Shown in pieces: positions 34,160 through 43,000 of a DNA stretch of 53,326 nucleotides. The stretch lies in contig NZ_VCJS01000077.1 of the NCBI RefSeq assembly GCF_005893125.1, positions 1-53,326 of the forward strand, in the 5' to 3' direction. The stretch is from Nonomuraea basaltis (GTDB lineage: Bacteria; Actinomycetota; Actinomycetes; Streptosporangiales; Streptosporangiaceae). A program made the position numbers and the translations under genes. Numbering within the stretch: the first letter of the stretch is position 1; every line of letters starts with the position of its first letter. The notes below the pieces were generated by a model. That model was given only the letters and a program-made list of their open reading frames with translations. It did no database searches and had not been told where the DNA came from.

Positions 34160-35368
34160 TCACTGCGAAGGGGCGTCGGTGTGCTCCTCTGCGCGTACCG
34201 ACCAGCTTGGACGCTCGTTCAGCACCTCCGGGACGAACCCGGCCATCTGCTTGTAATGCAGAGCGATCTCCTCGCGCTCGGCCAGCGGCATGACCTCCTC
34301 GATGTCGCTGAAACCCCGCGGGGCTCGCTGGTGAGCCGTCCTCAAGATGACCTCGGGCCCGTCCTGCCGGTTGGCCAGCACGATCTTGCTCGTGACCGGC
34401 CGGCGCCGGCTCTCGTAGAAGTCCAGGCCGCGCCCGGTCGCCAGGGCGTAGGCCAGGACGCGAGCGTCGATGATGGCCTGTACGGCACCGTTGGAGCCGG
34501 TGGGGTACATGGGGTGCGCGGCGTCGCCCATCAGGGTGACCTTCTCCGTCGACCAATACGGCAACGGGTCCCGGTCCACCATCGGATACTCGTACACCGC
34601 CTCCGCGGCCGAGATGAGCTTGGGGACGTCGAGCCAGTCGAACCGCCAGTCCGCCACGTGGTGGATGAACTTGCCGATGTCCACCGGCCGGTTCCAGTCG
34701 CCTCGCGGTGTGGTTTCGGGAGCCCGGCGCTGGATGGCCCAGTTGATCAGCACGTTGCCGTCGGGGTCCGGCGGCGCGATGGGGTAGACGACGACCTTCT
34801 GCACGTCGTCACCGGCCATGAGCATGGACCTGCCGGTCATGAACGGCTTGCTGTACGTGGTGCCGCGCCACAGCACCTCGCCGCTCCACAACGGCGCGCC
34901 CTCGTCGGGGAACAGGGCGGCTCTGACGCCGGAGCGGATGCCGTCGGCGCCTACGAGCACGTCGGCATCGTGATCGAGTTCGGTGACGGGCGACCCCGTC
35001 ACCACCGCCTCCGGGCCGAGACGCTCCCTGACCGCGTCCAGGAGCATGAACTGCAGCCTTCCCCGGTGTATCGAATACTGGGGCCACTTGTAGCCCGCGT
35101 TCAGCCCGCGCGGCTCGGACCAGATGACCTGCCCGTAACGGTTGACGAAGGTCAGATCCGCCGTCGGCACGCCGATCTCCGCCAGGCGGTCGCCCAGGCC
35201 GAGCTCGGCGAGCTCGCGCACGGCGTGTGGCAGGATGTTGATGCCCACGCCCAGCGGCTGGATCTCGTCGACCGACTCGCGGACGACCACATCGGTGATC
35301 CCTGCGGCATGCAGGCTCAGGGCCGCGGTCAGCCCGGCGATGCCGGCACCGGCGATGACAACACGCAT
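34160..35368 (-). CDS. FAD-dependent monooxygenase (PhzS / salicylate hydroxylase-like)
   Basis: 402 residues. GAGIAG near residue 7, the DG motif VGADGIRSGVR (about 155) and the GD motif LMGDAAHPMYPTGSNGA (about 290) define a class A flavoprotein monooxygenase. The closest style is 'flavin-dependent oxidoreductase' of the PhzS type. The usual 15-25 residues of beta-strand between the ELDHD loop and the ADVLVGADG strand are missing here. The ATG at 35368 follows GAGGAGG. An imperfect palindrome at 35395-35420 may be an operator. It is alone on its strand; substrate unknown. Confidence 0.85.
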   Translation of the reverse strand: MRVVIAGAGIAGLTAALSLHAAGITDVVVRESVDEIQPLGVGINILPHAVRELAELGLGDRLAEIGVPTADLTFVNRYGQVIWSEPRGLNAGYKWPQYSIHRGRLQFMLLDAVRERLGPEAVVTGSPVTELDHDADVLVGADGIRSGVRAALFPDEGAPLWSGEVLWRGTTYSKPFMTGRSMLMAGDDVQKVVVYPIAPPDPDGNVLINWAIQRRAPETTPRGDWNRPVDIGKFIHHVADWRFDWLDVPKLISAAEAVYEYPMVDRDPLPYWSTEKVTLMGDAAHPMYPTGSNGAVQAIIDARVLAYALATGRGLDFYESRRRPVTSKIVLANRQDGPEVILRTAHQRAPRGFSDIEEVMPLAEREEIALHYKQMAGFVPEVLNERPSWSVRAEEHTDAPSQ

Positions 35369-35394
35369 GTGAAACGACCTCCTCGCAGGCCCAC

Positions 35395-35420
35395 GATCTT
35401 TGCCGGTTGTCGGCAAGATC
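35395..35420. promoter_or_regulatory. Long imperfect palindrome upstream of the monooxygenase
   Basis: GATCTTTGCCG (35395-35405), spacer GTTGT, CGGCAAGATC (35411-35420): ten pairs with one extra T in the left arm. It ends 27 bases before the start codon at 35368, a suitable place for a repressor site. The regulator is not identifiable. Confidence 0.45.
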
Positions 35421-35571
35421 TTCACTACCTTTGAGCGGCGAACTGCCCGGGGTCAGCACATACAAGAGCAATCCCCATGTCAAGGAAGGGACATCGCCTT
35501 TTGGCGCGCATGGGCGTTTAGGGGCGTGACACGGGGCACGGAAAGACACCATGTCGTGGTGAGGAGATGAG

Positions 35572-35826
35572 ATGCATCCCGTAGAGAAGGTCGTATCGCT
35601 GGGAATGGGCATGCTCAGCGCCACGCTGGCGGCCGCGCTGTTCAAGCGGGTGTGGAAGCTGGCCTCTGGTCAGGACGACGCGCCGGACGCCGACGACCTG
35701 GAGCGCGGCTGGGCCGAGATCCTTGTCGCGGCGGCGGTGCAGGGAGCGATCTTCGGGCTGGTCAAGGCCGCGGTGCACCGCGCGGGCGCGCAGACCTTCC
35801 AGCGCAGGAGCGCGGCGGAGGGCTGA
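35572..35826 (+). CDS. DUF4235 membrane protein, 84 aa
   Basis: Short protein with two hydrophobic segments (VSLGMGMLSATLAAALFKRVWKLASG and ILVAAAVQGAIFGLVKAAVHRAGAQTF) separated by an acidic loop. This is the layout of DUF4235, a common actinobacterial membrane protein of unknown function. GGTGAGGAG precedes the ATG. It stands alone and converges with the CutA-like gene. Confidence 0.85.
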   Translation: MHPVEKVVSLGMGMLSATLAAALFKRVWKLASGQDDAPDADDLERGWAEILVAAAVQGAIFGLVKAAVHRAGAQTFQRRSAAEG

Positions 35827-35913
35827 CCCGCCGGGACGCGGCGGCGGCGCTTCGTGCAGCTCCACATGGCGGCCGCCCCTGCCGGAGGTGCCCGCTCGGC
35901 TTGGGACCAGGCG

Positions 35914-36192
35914 TCACGGCTGGTCGGTGAGCCAGTCGGGGTAGCAGTCGATGTCGTGGGTGACCGGCCGGCTGATGATCGGGCCGTTCTCGCCGGTCTC
36001 CCTGATGCGCTGCTCCACGGTGTGCGCCTGCCGCTCCGCCGTGATGAGCGTGAGCTGCCACGTGCTCTCGTCGGATGGCACTTCGTCGATGTCGATGGAG
36101 GTCGCCAGGCCCGCGCGCAGGAGGCCGTGCGCCAGTGCGGCTGCTTTCTCGTGGCCGTCGATCGTCGTGCGAACCTCGATGAATTCCGCCAT
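35914..36192 (-). CDS. CutA-like small protein, 92 aa
   Basis: ATG at 36192 with AAGGA upstream. The pattern FIEVRTTIDGHEKAAALAHGLLRAGLATSIDIDEV and then STWQLTLITAERQAHTVEQRI follows the ferredoxin-like fold of CutA divalent-cation tolerance proteins, which form trimers. The CutA core residues are only partly kept, so a different ligand is possible. The same frame is open upstream into the broken LacI gene without a stop, so a longer fusion cannot be excluded, but the ribosome site favours this start. Confidence 0.75.
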   Translation of the reverse strand: MAEFIEVRTTIDGHEKAAALAHGLLRAGLATSIDIDEVPSDESTWQLTLITAERQAHTVEQRIRETGENGPIISRPVTHDIDCYPDWLTDQP

Positions 36193-36329
36193 GAGGTCGT
36201 CCTTCAGAAGGGGAGAACACCACCCTATCTGCGGAGCCGTCGAGGAAGCCTGATACGCCGGGGAAATCCGCGCCACGCGCTCGTCGAGCGGCCGGAGATG
36301 ACGGCGCCGGTCGTTCCGCTCGGGCCGGT

Positions 36330-37115
36330 CGCCTGCCCGGGTCAGGGCGGCGGGGCGGTCGGCGAAGCGCGCGACCTCGTAGAACGGCACCCCCGCCCAG
36401 TGCAGCCCGGCCTCCTCGCAGGCGCTCTGGTAGCCGCCGCGCCGCCCCCGCATGGCCTCGAACCCCGCGCTCTTCTGACGATCGAGGTCGGCCCACCCGG
36501 TGTAGCCGTCCTCGTGCAGGCCCACCATGGCCACCGCGATCCGGCGGTGCCCGAGCTCGAGCACGTGCCGCGCGGCCGCCGCCCCCGCCGCGGGCTCGTC
36601 GATCCCGACGAACGGGTGGCCGGGCACGTAGGGCTCGTCCACGATCACCACGGGCAGCTTCCTGGCGAGAACTTCGGCCGGCGCCGGATGACCGTCGGGC
36701 AGCGACATCACGCAGAACGCGTCCACCACCGCGTCCCTGACGGTCTCGCCGCGCCGGTCGCCGTGCGGCAGCGGCAGGATAAGCAACCCAAGCCCGCCTC
36801 CTCCGCGGCCGTGGCCATCCCCTGGAAGAACCCGATCGAGTACGGGTCGGCGAACGCGTACGCCGGCGTCTCGCTGAAGATCAGCCCGAGCGCCCCCGCC
36901 CGGCCCAGCCGCAGCGACCGCGCCGTCGGGTTGGGCCCCGCGTAGCCGAGCTCGTCGGCCACCTCCAGGATCCGCTGCCGCAGCCCCTCGCTGAGCTGGT
37001 CGGGGCGGGAGAAGGCGTAGGAAACGGTGGCCCGGGACACGCCCCGGCCGGCGTACTCGCTCAGGTGGACCGCGGACCGCCTGGACCCGGCGTGCCGCAC
37101 CGCGTGATGCTGCAC
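36330..37115 (-). pseudogene. LacI-family regulator, frameshifted and truncated
   Basis: The N-terminal part (37115 to about 36785) has a LacI helix-turn-helix (GVSRATVSYAFSRPDQLSEGLRQRILEVADELGY) and reaches GMATAAEEAGLG. The rest of the sugar-binding domain continues in another frame (LILPLPHGDRRGETVRDAVVDAFCVMSLPDGHPAPAEVL, then HVLELGHRRIAVAM). A single missing G in the run at about 36800 would join the frames. The protein then stops resembling LacI near VPFYEVARFADRP, so roughly the last 100 residues are gone. The HTH also seems one residue short before GVSR. Probably non-functional. Confidence 0.75.
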
Positions 37116-37160
37116 AATGTGACGTATCGATTACTCGCAGCAGTGTAGGCCGGAGGGCTC

Positions 37161-37694
37161 ATGAACTTGGCCTGGATCACCGCAGTCGCGACGGCGCTGG
37201 GCCCGCCGGGCCCGGCCATGGCCATGGCCGGGCCGGCCGTCCTCACCTGCTCCGTCGCCACCCCGTGGAGCCGGCCGCTGACCTTCACGCCCGGCGTCGG
37301 GCTGACTCCCCGTCAGGTCAGCGTCAGCGGCTACCTCCGGCTCACCGGCTGCATGTCCCCCGACGGCTCGGCCGCCGGCCTGCGTTCCGGCTGGGTCGCC
37401 ATGAAGGCCACGGCGCACGCCTCGTGCACGAGTGCCCGCCGCGTCCGCGGCAGCGCCGTCATCACCTGGTTCGGCGCGGACGGGCGCCCCATCGGCACCT
37501 CGAAGCTGCGCAGCCGGGGCGACCGCCTCGCCACCCAGAGCCCGGCCGACACCCTGCTCAGCGGCACCGTCGCCACGGGGCCGCTCGACGGGGAGCGCGT
37601 CCGCGGCGGGATCACGCCCGCCACGGGCCTGCTCACCTGCGCCACCCAGGGCATGCGACACCTGCCCGGCGCGGGCCGCATCACGTTCGGCTAG
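37161..37694 (+). CDS. Secreted protein of unknown function, 177 aa
   Basis: A short hydrophobic N-terminus (NLAWITAVATALGPPGPAMAMAG) probably works as a signal peptide. The mature part has four cysteines (VLTCSVA, RLTGCMS, HASCTSA, LLTCATQ) and a beta-rich pattern (FTPGVGLTPRQVSVSGYLRLTGC). I do not recognise a named family; similar one-domain secreted proteins occur in many actinomycetes. GGAGGG precedes the ATG. It is divergent from the LacI relic. Confidence 0.75.
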   Translation: MNLAWITAVATALGPPGPAMAMAGPAVLTCSVATPWSRPLTFTPGVGLTPRQVSVSGYLRLTGCMSPDGSAAGLRSGWVAMKATAHASCTSARRVRGSAVITWFGADGRPIGTSKLRSRGDRLATQSPADTLLSGTVATGPLDGERVRGGITPATGLLTCATQGMRHLPGAGRITFG

Positions 37695-37757
37695 TCGCCG
37701 CCCTACGAAATGTGCAAGATCCCGCGGGTGGTGAGCGGGGGAAGGGCGCACCTGACG

Positions 37758-38603
37758 CTAGCCCCCCATGATCTGTTCCCCGGCGTAGTCGAGGAGCTGC
37801 TCGGCGGTGGAGAAACGGCGCTCGTTCTCGTCCTTGAGCAGCACGCCCACCACCTGCCTGCCGTTCCGCTCACCCGCGAACAGCAGGCAGTACCCGGCCG
37901 CGTTCGTGTAGCCGGTCTTCACGCCCAGCACCCCGTCCGCGCGTGACAGCAGCTTGTTGGAGTTGCGCCAGGTGTGCGCCAGGTGCAGCGACGTCTTGGC
38001 CACCTTGTGCACCTTCGCCCCGACCACGGTCCTGAACGTGCTGCTCGCCAGTGCCCGCTGCGCCAGCTTCGCCTGGTCGACGGCCGTCGAGTAGCCGCCG
38101 TTGGCCGGCGTGGGCATGCCGTCCGGGTTGGTGTAGCGGGTGCCGGCCAGGCCGAGGGCGCGGGCGGTGCTGTTCATCTTGGCGACGAAGGCCGTCTTGC
38201 CCGGGCCGTACTGGCGGGCCAGGGCGTTGGCCGCGTCCGCGCCCGAGGGCAGCATGAGCCCGTACAGCAGGTCCCTGACCGTGAGCTGCTCGCCCTTCTT
38301 CAGCCCCGCCGTGGTGGCGCCGCCACGGGCGGCGTACTTGACGTCGGTCGCGGTGATCGTGATCGTGTCGCTCAGCCGGGCCTCGCGCAGCACGACGTAC
38401 GCGGTCATGACCTTGACCAGGCTCGCCACCGGGACTCGCCGCGTCTCCTGCTTGCCGAAGTGGATCGTTCCCGCCGAGTCGACGACGTACGCCGACGCGG
38501 CCTTCACCGTGGGCGCGTCGGCCGCGGCGGCCGGGACGGAGATGCCCACAACCACGGCGAGTACGGCAGAGCTGATCATTCCCGCAATTGGCATGGAAAA
38601 CAT
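37758..38603 (-). CDS. D-alanyl-D-alanine carboxypeptidase (S11 family)
   Basis: 281 residues with a signal peptide (SSAVLAVVVGISVPAAAA). Active-site motifs: SxxK as ASLVKVM, second motif PSGADAAN (SGA instead of the common SGN, as in many actinobacterial members) and KTG in GVKTGYTNAAGYCLLFAGERNG. It trims the terminal D-Ala from peptidoglycan stem peptides outside the membrane. There is no C-terminal anchor or PBP5 tail, so it is probably free or loosely bound. Monocistronic. Confidence 0.9.
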   Translation of the reverse strand: MFSMPIAGMISSAVLAVVVGISVPAAAADAPTVKAASAYVVDSAGTIHFGKQETRRVPVASLVKVMTAYVVLREARLSDTITITATDVKYAARGGATTAGLKKGEQLTVRDLLYGLMLPSGADAANALARQYGPGKTAFVAKMNSTARALGLAGTRYTNPDGMPTPANGGYSTAVDQAKLAQRALASSTFRTVVGAKVHKVAKTSLHLAHTWRNSNKLLSRADGVLGVKTGYTNAAGYCLLFAGERNGRQVVGVLLKDENERRFSTAEQLLDYAGEQIMGG

Positions 38604-38671
38604 GTTGGCAGGAGATCAAGGGTTCGTTTGCCGAACTCCGCCATAAAGCCCCATCAGACCGGGGTAAATGA

Positions 38672-38887
38672 ATGCTAGATCCGATGGGGGCGGCCGTGGC
38701 AGGCAGATTCATCATCAGCGAGGACGGGCGGGGCGGCTACCGTTTCGCACTCGTCGCGAACAACGGGCAGACGCTGGCGATCGGGGAGGGCTATCCGACC
38801 AAGGTCGCCTGCGTGAACGGCATCGAGACGGTACGCAGGAACGCCCCGGAGGCCGTCATCGACGACCAGAGCGGCGGCGAGGGCTAG
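38672..38887 (+). CDS. YegP/DUF1508-family protein, 71 aa
   Basis: Contains one DUF1508 repeat: AGRFIISEDGRGGYRFALVANNGQTLAIGEGYPTKVACVNGIETVRRNAPEAVIDD. E. coli YegP has two such repeats; actinobacterial versions often have one. The fold is a small alpha/beta unit of unknown role. ATG 38672 follows GGGG by 7 bases; ATG 38684 and GTG 38696 are possible too. Its TAG shares the palindrome CTAG with the stop of the convergent DedA-like gene. Confidence 0.85.
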   Translation: MLDPMGAAVAGRFIISEDGRGGYRFALVANNGQTLAIGEGYPTKVACVNGIETVRRNAPEAVIDDQSGGEG

Positions 38888-39411
38888 GAGACGAGGGCGT
38901 CCTGCTCCGCGGCGCGCTGCCTCCTCCTGCGCCGCACCATGAACCAGGGCCCGCCCGCGACGGCCAGCAACGCCACCGCCGCCGCCGCGACGGGCGACCG
39001 CGCGGCCAGCTCCAGCCAGCCCCACACGAACGCGGTCAGGCCGAACCACCACATGGGCGCCCAGGTCAGGCAGCCCAGCGCGCTCGCGACCACGTACCAG
39101 GGGTAGGAAACCCGCAGCGCACCGGCCACCCACGGCAGCGTGTGCCGCAGCATGGGCACCCAGAAGCACCCGTAGACGGCCAGCGCGCCCCACTTCTCGA
39201 CGACCCGCTCGATCTTCGCGATCCGCTCGCGGCCCAGCTTGACGCCGACGCGCGAGTCGTAGAGCTTCTCGCCCAGCCTCCGGCCGACCCAGTAGTAGAT
39301 CTGGAACGCGCCGAACAGGGCGAGGATCAGGATGGCGCCCACCAGCCAGTAGGGCAGGCCGAGGAAGAACGGCTCCGTGGGGGCGGGGACGGCGATCCTC
39401 GCAGGCCACAT
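38884..39411 (-). CDS. DedA-like (VTT/SNARE-associated) membrane protein, 175 aa
   Basis: Four to five hydrophobic segments. The core YYWVGRRLGEKLYDSRVGVKLGRERIAKIERVVEKWGALAVYGCFWVPMLRHTLPWVAGALRVSYPWYV matches the DedA/VTT pattern with the re-entrant FWVPMLRHTLPWVAG loop. DedA proteins flip lipids such as undecaprenyl phosphate or phosphatidylethanolamine. The N-terminus is short, so it is a compact form. The 3' end overlaps the YegP-like gene by 4 bases. A 16/19 match to the DtxR/IdeR iron box lies 27 bases upstream, suggesting iron-controlled expression. Confidence 0.85.
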   Translation of the reverse strand: MWPARIAVPAPTEPFFLGLPYWLVGAILILALFGAFQIYYWVGRRLGEKLYDSRVGVKLGRERIAKIERVVEKWGALAVYGCFWVPMLRHTLPWVAGALRVSYPWYVVASALGCLTWAPMWWFGLTAFVWGWLELAARSPVAAAAVALLAVAGGPWFMVRRRRRQRAAEQDALVS

Positions 39412-39437
39412 CCGCGGCTCACCACCCTCCTGAAGCC

Positions 39438-39456
39438 TTAGGTCAGGCTTACCTTA
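39438..39456. promoter_or_regulatory. Iron box (DtxR/IdeR/DmdR-type) upstream of the DedA-like gene
   Basis: TTAGGTCAGGCTTACCTTA agrees with the known actinobacterial consensus TTAGGTTAGGCTAACCTAA at 16 of 19 positions and keeps the dyad. It is centred about 36 bases upstream of the start codon at 39411, a usual repression position. No other iron gene is next to it; the plus-strand secreted-protein gene begins at 39580. Confidence 0.7.
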
Positions 39457-39579
39457 GTTCAACGTGCAAGTGATTGCCACACCCGCTTGCAAGCACCCTG
39501 GCAAAAGGTGCAACCGGCCGACAACCACCACTCAACCACCCAGCCTCACTCTATGGGTGAGCAAAAAGGGGTGTTGACG

Positions 39580-40092
39580 ATGTCGACGACGAGAAGCGCA
39601 GCCGTCCTGGCCAGTGGTACCGCGAACGCGGCCAAGTTGTTCGTGGCCGCCTTGGCCTTCACCAGCGCGTACGTCGGCTTCGCCGCCTACGGCAACGCCA
39701 GCTCGGTCCCCGAGCCCGCGCGGAGCGTCACCCTGTCGGCCCGCGAGCTGCCCATCTCCGAGCAACTGGCCACGCCCGCCCGGGCCGGCCAGGTCACCGT
39801 GAGCGTTCTGGCCGACGGCGGCCCCGGATGCGCCAAGTCGTACGTGGCCCGCAGCGTGCTGGTCAACCCCGACCCCGCCCAGGGCGTGCACTACGGCTGG
39901 CGGCTGGCCCGCTGGAGCCCCGCCACCAAGGCCTGGCGCACGTACGTCGTTCACCACGACGGCTTCGCGGGCGCGACGAAGACCGTCGAGTGGCGGCCGC
40001 AGATCTCGGGCAACCCCGGTTGGTACCGCGTCGAGGTGACCGCCGAGGGCGCCAAGACCATCAAGAGCGACCGTTTCCAGGTGAGCTGCTGA
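39580..40092 (+). CDS. Secreted protein of unknown function, 170 aa
   Basis: ATG 39580 after AAAGGGG; ATG 39553 is an alternative. A hydrophobic N-terminal stretch (NAAKLFVAALAFTSAYVGFAAYGNASS) is a signal peptide or anchor. The mature domain has two cysteines (GPGCAKSY and the very last Cys in FQVSC) and a beta-sandwich pattern (YGWRLARWSPATKAWRTYVVHH, GNPGWYRVEVTAEG) like a small Ig-type domain. The 3' end overlaps the convergent SARP gene by 32 bases. No function assigned. Confidence 0.75.
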   Translation: MSTTRSAAVLASGTANAAKLFVAALAFTSAYVGFAAYGNASSVPEPARSVTLSARELPISEQLATPARAGQVTVSVLADGGPGCAKSYVARSVLVNPDPAQGVHYGWRLARWSPATKAWRTYVVHHDGFAGATKTVEWRPQISGNPGWYRVEVTAEGAKTIKSDRFQVSC

Positions 40093-43000
40093 CCGACCGC
40101 TGCGCCGCCTCCACCCAGCGCGGCACGCCGACCCGCTCGGCCACCTCCAGGGCCTTCGTGTAGTGGTCGCGCGCGGCGTCCGGCTGCCCCAGGCGGATGG
40201 CGAGGTCGCCGAGCGTCAGCGCCACCGGCCACAGCGCCACCACGCCGGTGCCCGCGCCCGCCACCCGGTCGGCGAACGGCTTGAGCTTGTCGTAGCAGTC
40301 GACCATCCGCTCCCGGTCCTCCAGCAGCATCCCGGCCAGCGCCCGCCAGGTCATCGCCAGTTCGTACAGGAAGTCGGGGCGCACCGGCGGACGCGTGGCG
40401 GCCACGGCCTTGGCGTCGTTGACGTGCCCCGCCGAGGCCAGGGCCAGCGCGTAGGCGTCGAGCGTCCACTTGGCGCCGCGATGGTGCTTCTCGGCGAGCA
40501 GCTCGACCATCTCCGCCGCCCGGCCGTCCACCAGGTGCAGGCAGAAAGTCGTGATCAGCGGCAGGTCCTGGCGGCCCTCCAGCATGCCCGCCCGCGCGGT
40601 CATCCTGGCCGCGTCCCGGTAGGCCCGCTCGGCGCCCGCGTAGTCGCCGGCGATCATGAGCCGCTGCCCGGCGTACCAGACGACGACCGCGGCCGGGGCC
40701 GACAGGTCGTACTGCTTGGCCAAGCTGTCGGCGGCGGCGGCGTGCTCGTCGGCGACCGCGAACTCGCCCCTGGCCGCCGCGCACTCCAGCAGCACCAGGT
40801 GCGCCAGCGCCTGCGTGGCCATCTGCCCTGAGAGCTGGGCCACCTCCAGCAGCTCCCTGCCGATGCTCTCGCGCGCGTCCACGGCCGGGATGTCGTACGA
40901 CTGCCGCAGCCGCCCGCTCAGCGCCGCCGCGATCAGCGTCGGGTCGCCGCTCTGCCTGGCCAGCTCCAGCGCCTCCAGCGACGCCTGCCGCCCCCGCTCG
41001 GGCGAGGAGGAGCCCTCCAGCTCCAGGGCGAGCGTCGTCAGCAGGCTGGCCCGCAGCCGCTGCTCGCCCGCCGGCAGCTCCATGAGCGCCTTCTCGGTGA
41101 CGTCCACGATCTCCCACGCGGTGCGGGTGAAGTCGCGCGCCATGCCCTTGTGCGGCACGGCCAGCGACGCCGCCACCTTCGCGGTGATCTCCAGGTCGCC
41201 CAGCGGCAGCGCGGCGTCCATGGCCTGGCGCCGCAGCAGCCGGGCCGCGTGCATGTCGCCGCACAGCGCCAGCGCCCTGATCTGGCGCAGCATGAGCCGC
41301 AGGCGCTCCTTGGCGCGCTCCGGCTCCTGCTGCTCGCCGCCCTGCTCCTCGTTCCTAGACCGGTCGAACGCCGCGATGGCCTGCTCCCACAGGCTGGCCG
41401 CCTCGCGGTGGGCGAAGCGCCGCTCGGCCTGCTCGGCCGCCAGCCCCGCGTAGTGGACCGCCTTCTCCGCCGCGTCGGCCAGGAAGTAGTGGTGCGCCAG
41501 CGCCGCCACGTCGGACGGCGCGCGCTGCTCGATCACCCTCGCCACGAGCGCGTGCAGCCTCGTGCGGCGCAGCCGGGAGGCGTCGGAGTAGATCGTGTCG
41601 CGCACCAGGTCGTGGTCGAACCTCAGCATGCCGGGACCCGGCTCGGTCACCAGCCCGGCCAGCAGCGCCGCCTCGACCGCCTCGATCACCGCGTCCTCGT
41701 CGTCGGCCACGTTGACCAGCACGTCCAGATCGACGTCGCGGCCGATCACCGCGGCCTGCAGCAGGATCTGCTGCGCGCCCGCGGGCAGCCGTGAGATGCG
41801 CCGCCGCAGCACGTCGCGGACGCCGGACGGCACCTGGGAGAGCACCTCGGTGGCGCTGGCCCGGTCGGCCGCGCCCTCGGAGTCGAGCAGGCGAACAGTC
41901 TCCCGCACGAAGAACGGGTTGCCGCCGGTGCGCTCGACGATCGACTCGACCGCGTCCTCGTCGATCTCGCGGACGCACGTCGCCCTGACCAGCTCGGCCA
42001 CGGCCTTCGGATCGAGCCCCGACAGGCCCACGCGGACCGGCCCCAGCCTGGCCAGCGCGGCCAGCACGTCGGACTGGCGGTCGTCGAGCTCGCTCTCCCT
42101 GCACGTCACCACGAGCAGCACCCGGCTGGTCGCGAGCAGGCTCGGCAGCGCGCGCAGCAGTGCGAGCGTCTGGTCGTCGGCCCAGTGCAGGTCCTCGAGC
42201 GTCAGCAGCACCGGTGCCCGCCGCGCGACCCCGGCCAGGTAGCCGCCGACCGCCCGGTGCAGGCGGAACCCGCCGGACACCTCGTCCTCGTCGGGATCGG
42301 GCGCCGCGTCGTCCAGCAGCGGCGCGAGCAGCTGCTGGTATTCGCCCGCGCCCGTCATGCCGATGAGCGTGCGCAGGATCTCCACCCAGGCCCACCCGGG
42401 CGGGGTGGCGCTGGAGTCGGGGCAGGCGCCGGACGCGGTGATCCAGCCGTCGCCGCCGAGCCTGCCCCCGAGCTGGCGCAGCAGCGTGGTCTTGCCCGCG
42501 CCCGCGACCCCGGTGACGATCGCGACCTGGAACCTTCCCGTGCGCGAGGCCGCCGTGGTCATCCTGGACAGCTCGGCGTCGCGGCCGACGAACGGCTCCG
42601 GCTCCAACGGCGGCGGCTCGACCGGCGTGGCCCGCCTGGGCGGCCAGGTGTCGGTGACCGGCGCCGGCCTCGACTGCCGCGCGGGGACGGCCAGCTCCAG
42701 CTCGGGCGCCTGGGACAGGATGTCGGACTCCAGCTTGCGCAGCGCCGGGCCCGGGTCGATGCCCAGCTCGTCGGCCAGCATGTTTCTGGCCCTGCGCAGC
42801 GCGGCCAGCGCGTCGCCCTGCCGGCCACAGCGGTAGAGCCCGAGCGCCAGCAGCCGCCAGCCTTCCTCGCGCAGCGGGTGCTCCGTGGTGAGCGCCTCGA
42901 GATCGGGCACGGTCTCGGCGTGCATGCCGAGCCGCAGCCCGGTGTCGCCGTGCCGCTCGCGCGCCACGAGCCGCAGCTCGGTCAGCCGGCTGACCTCGGC

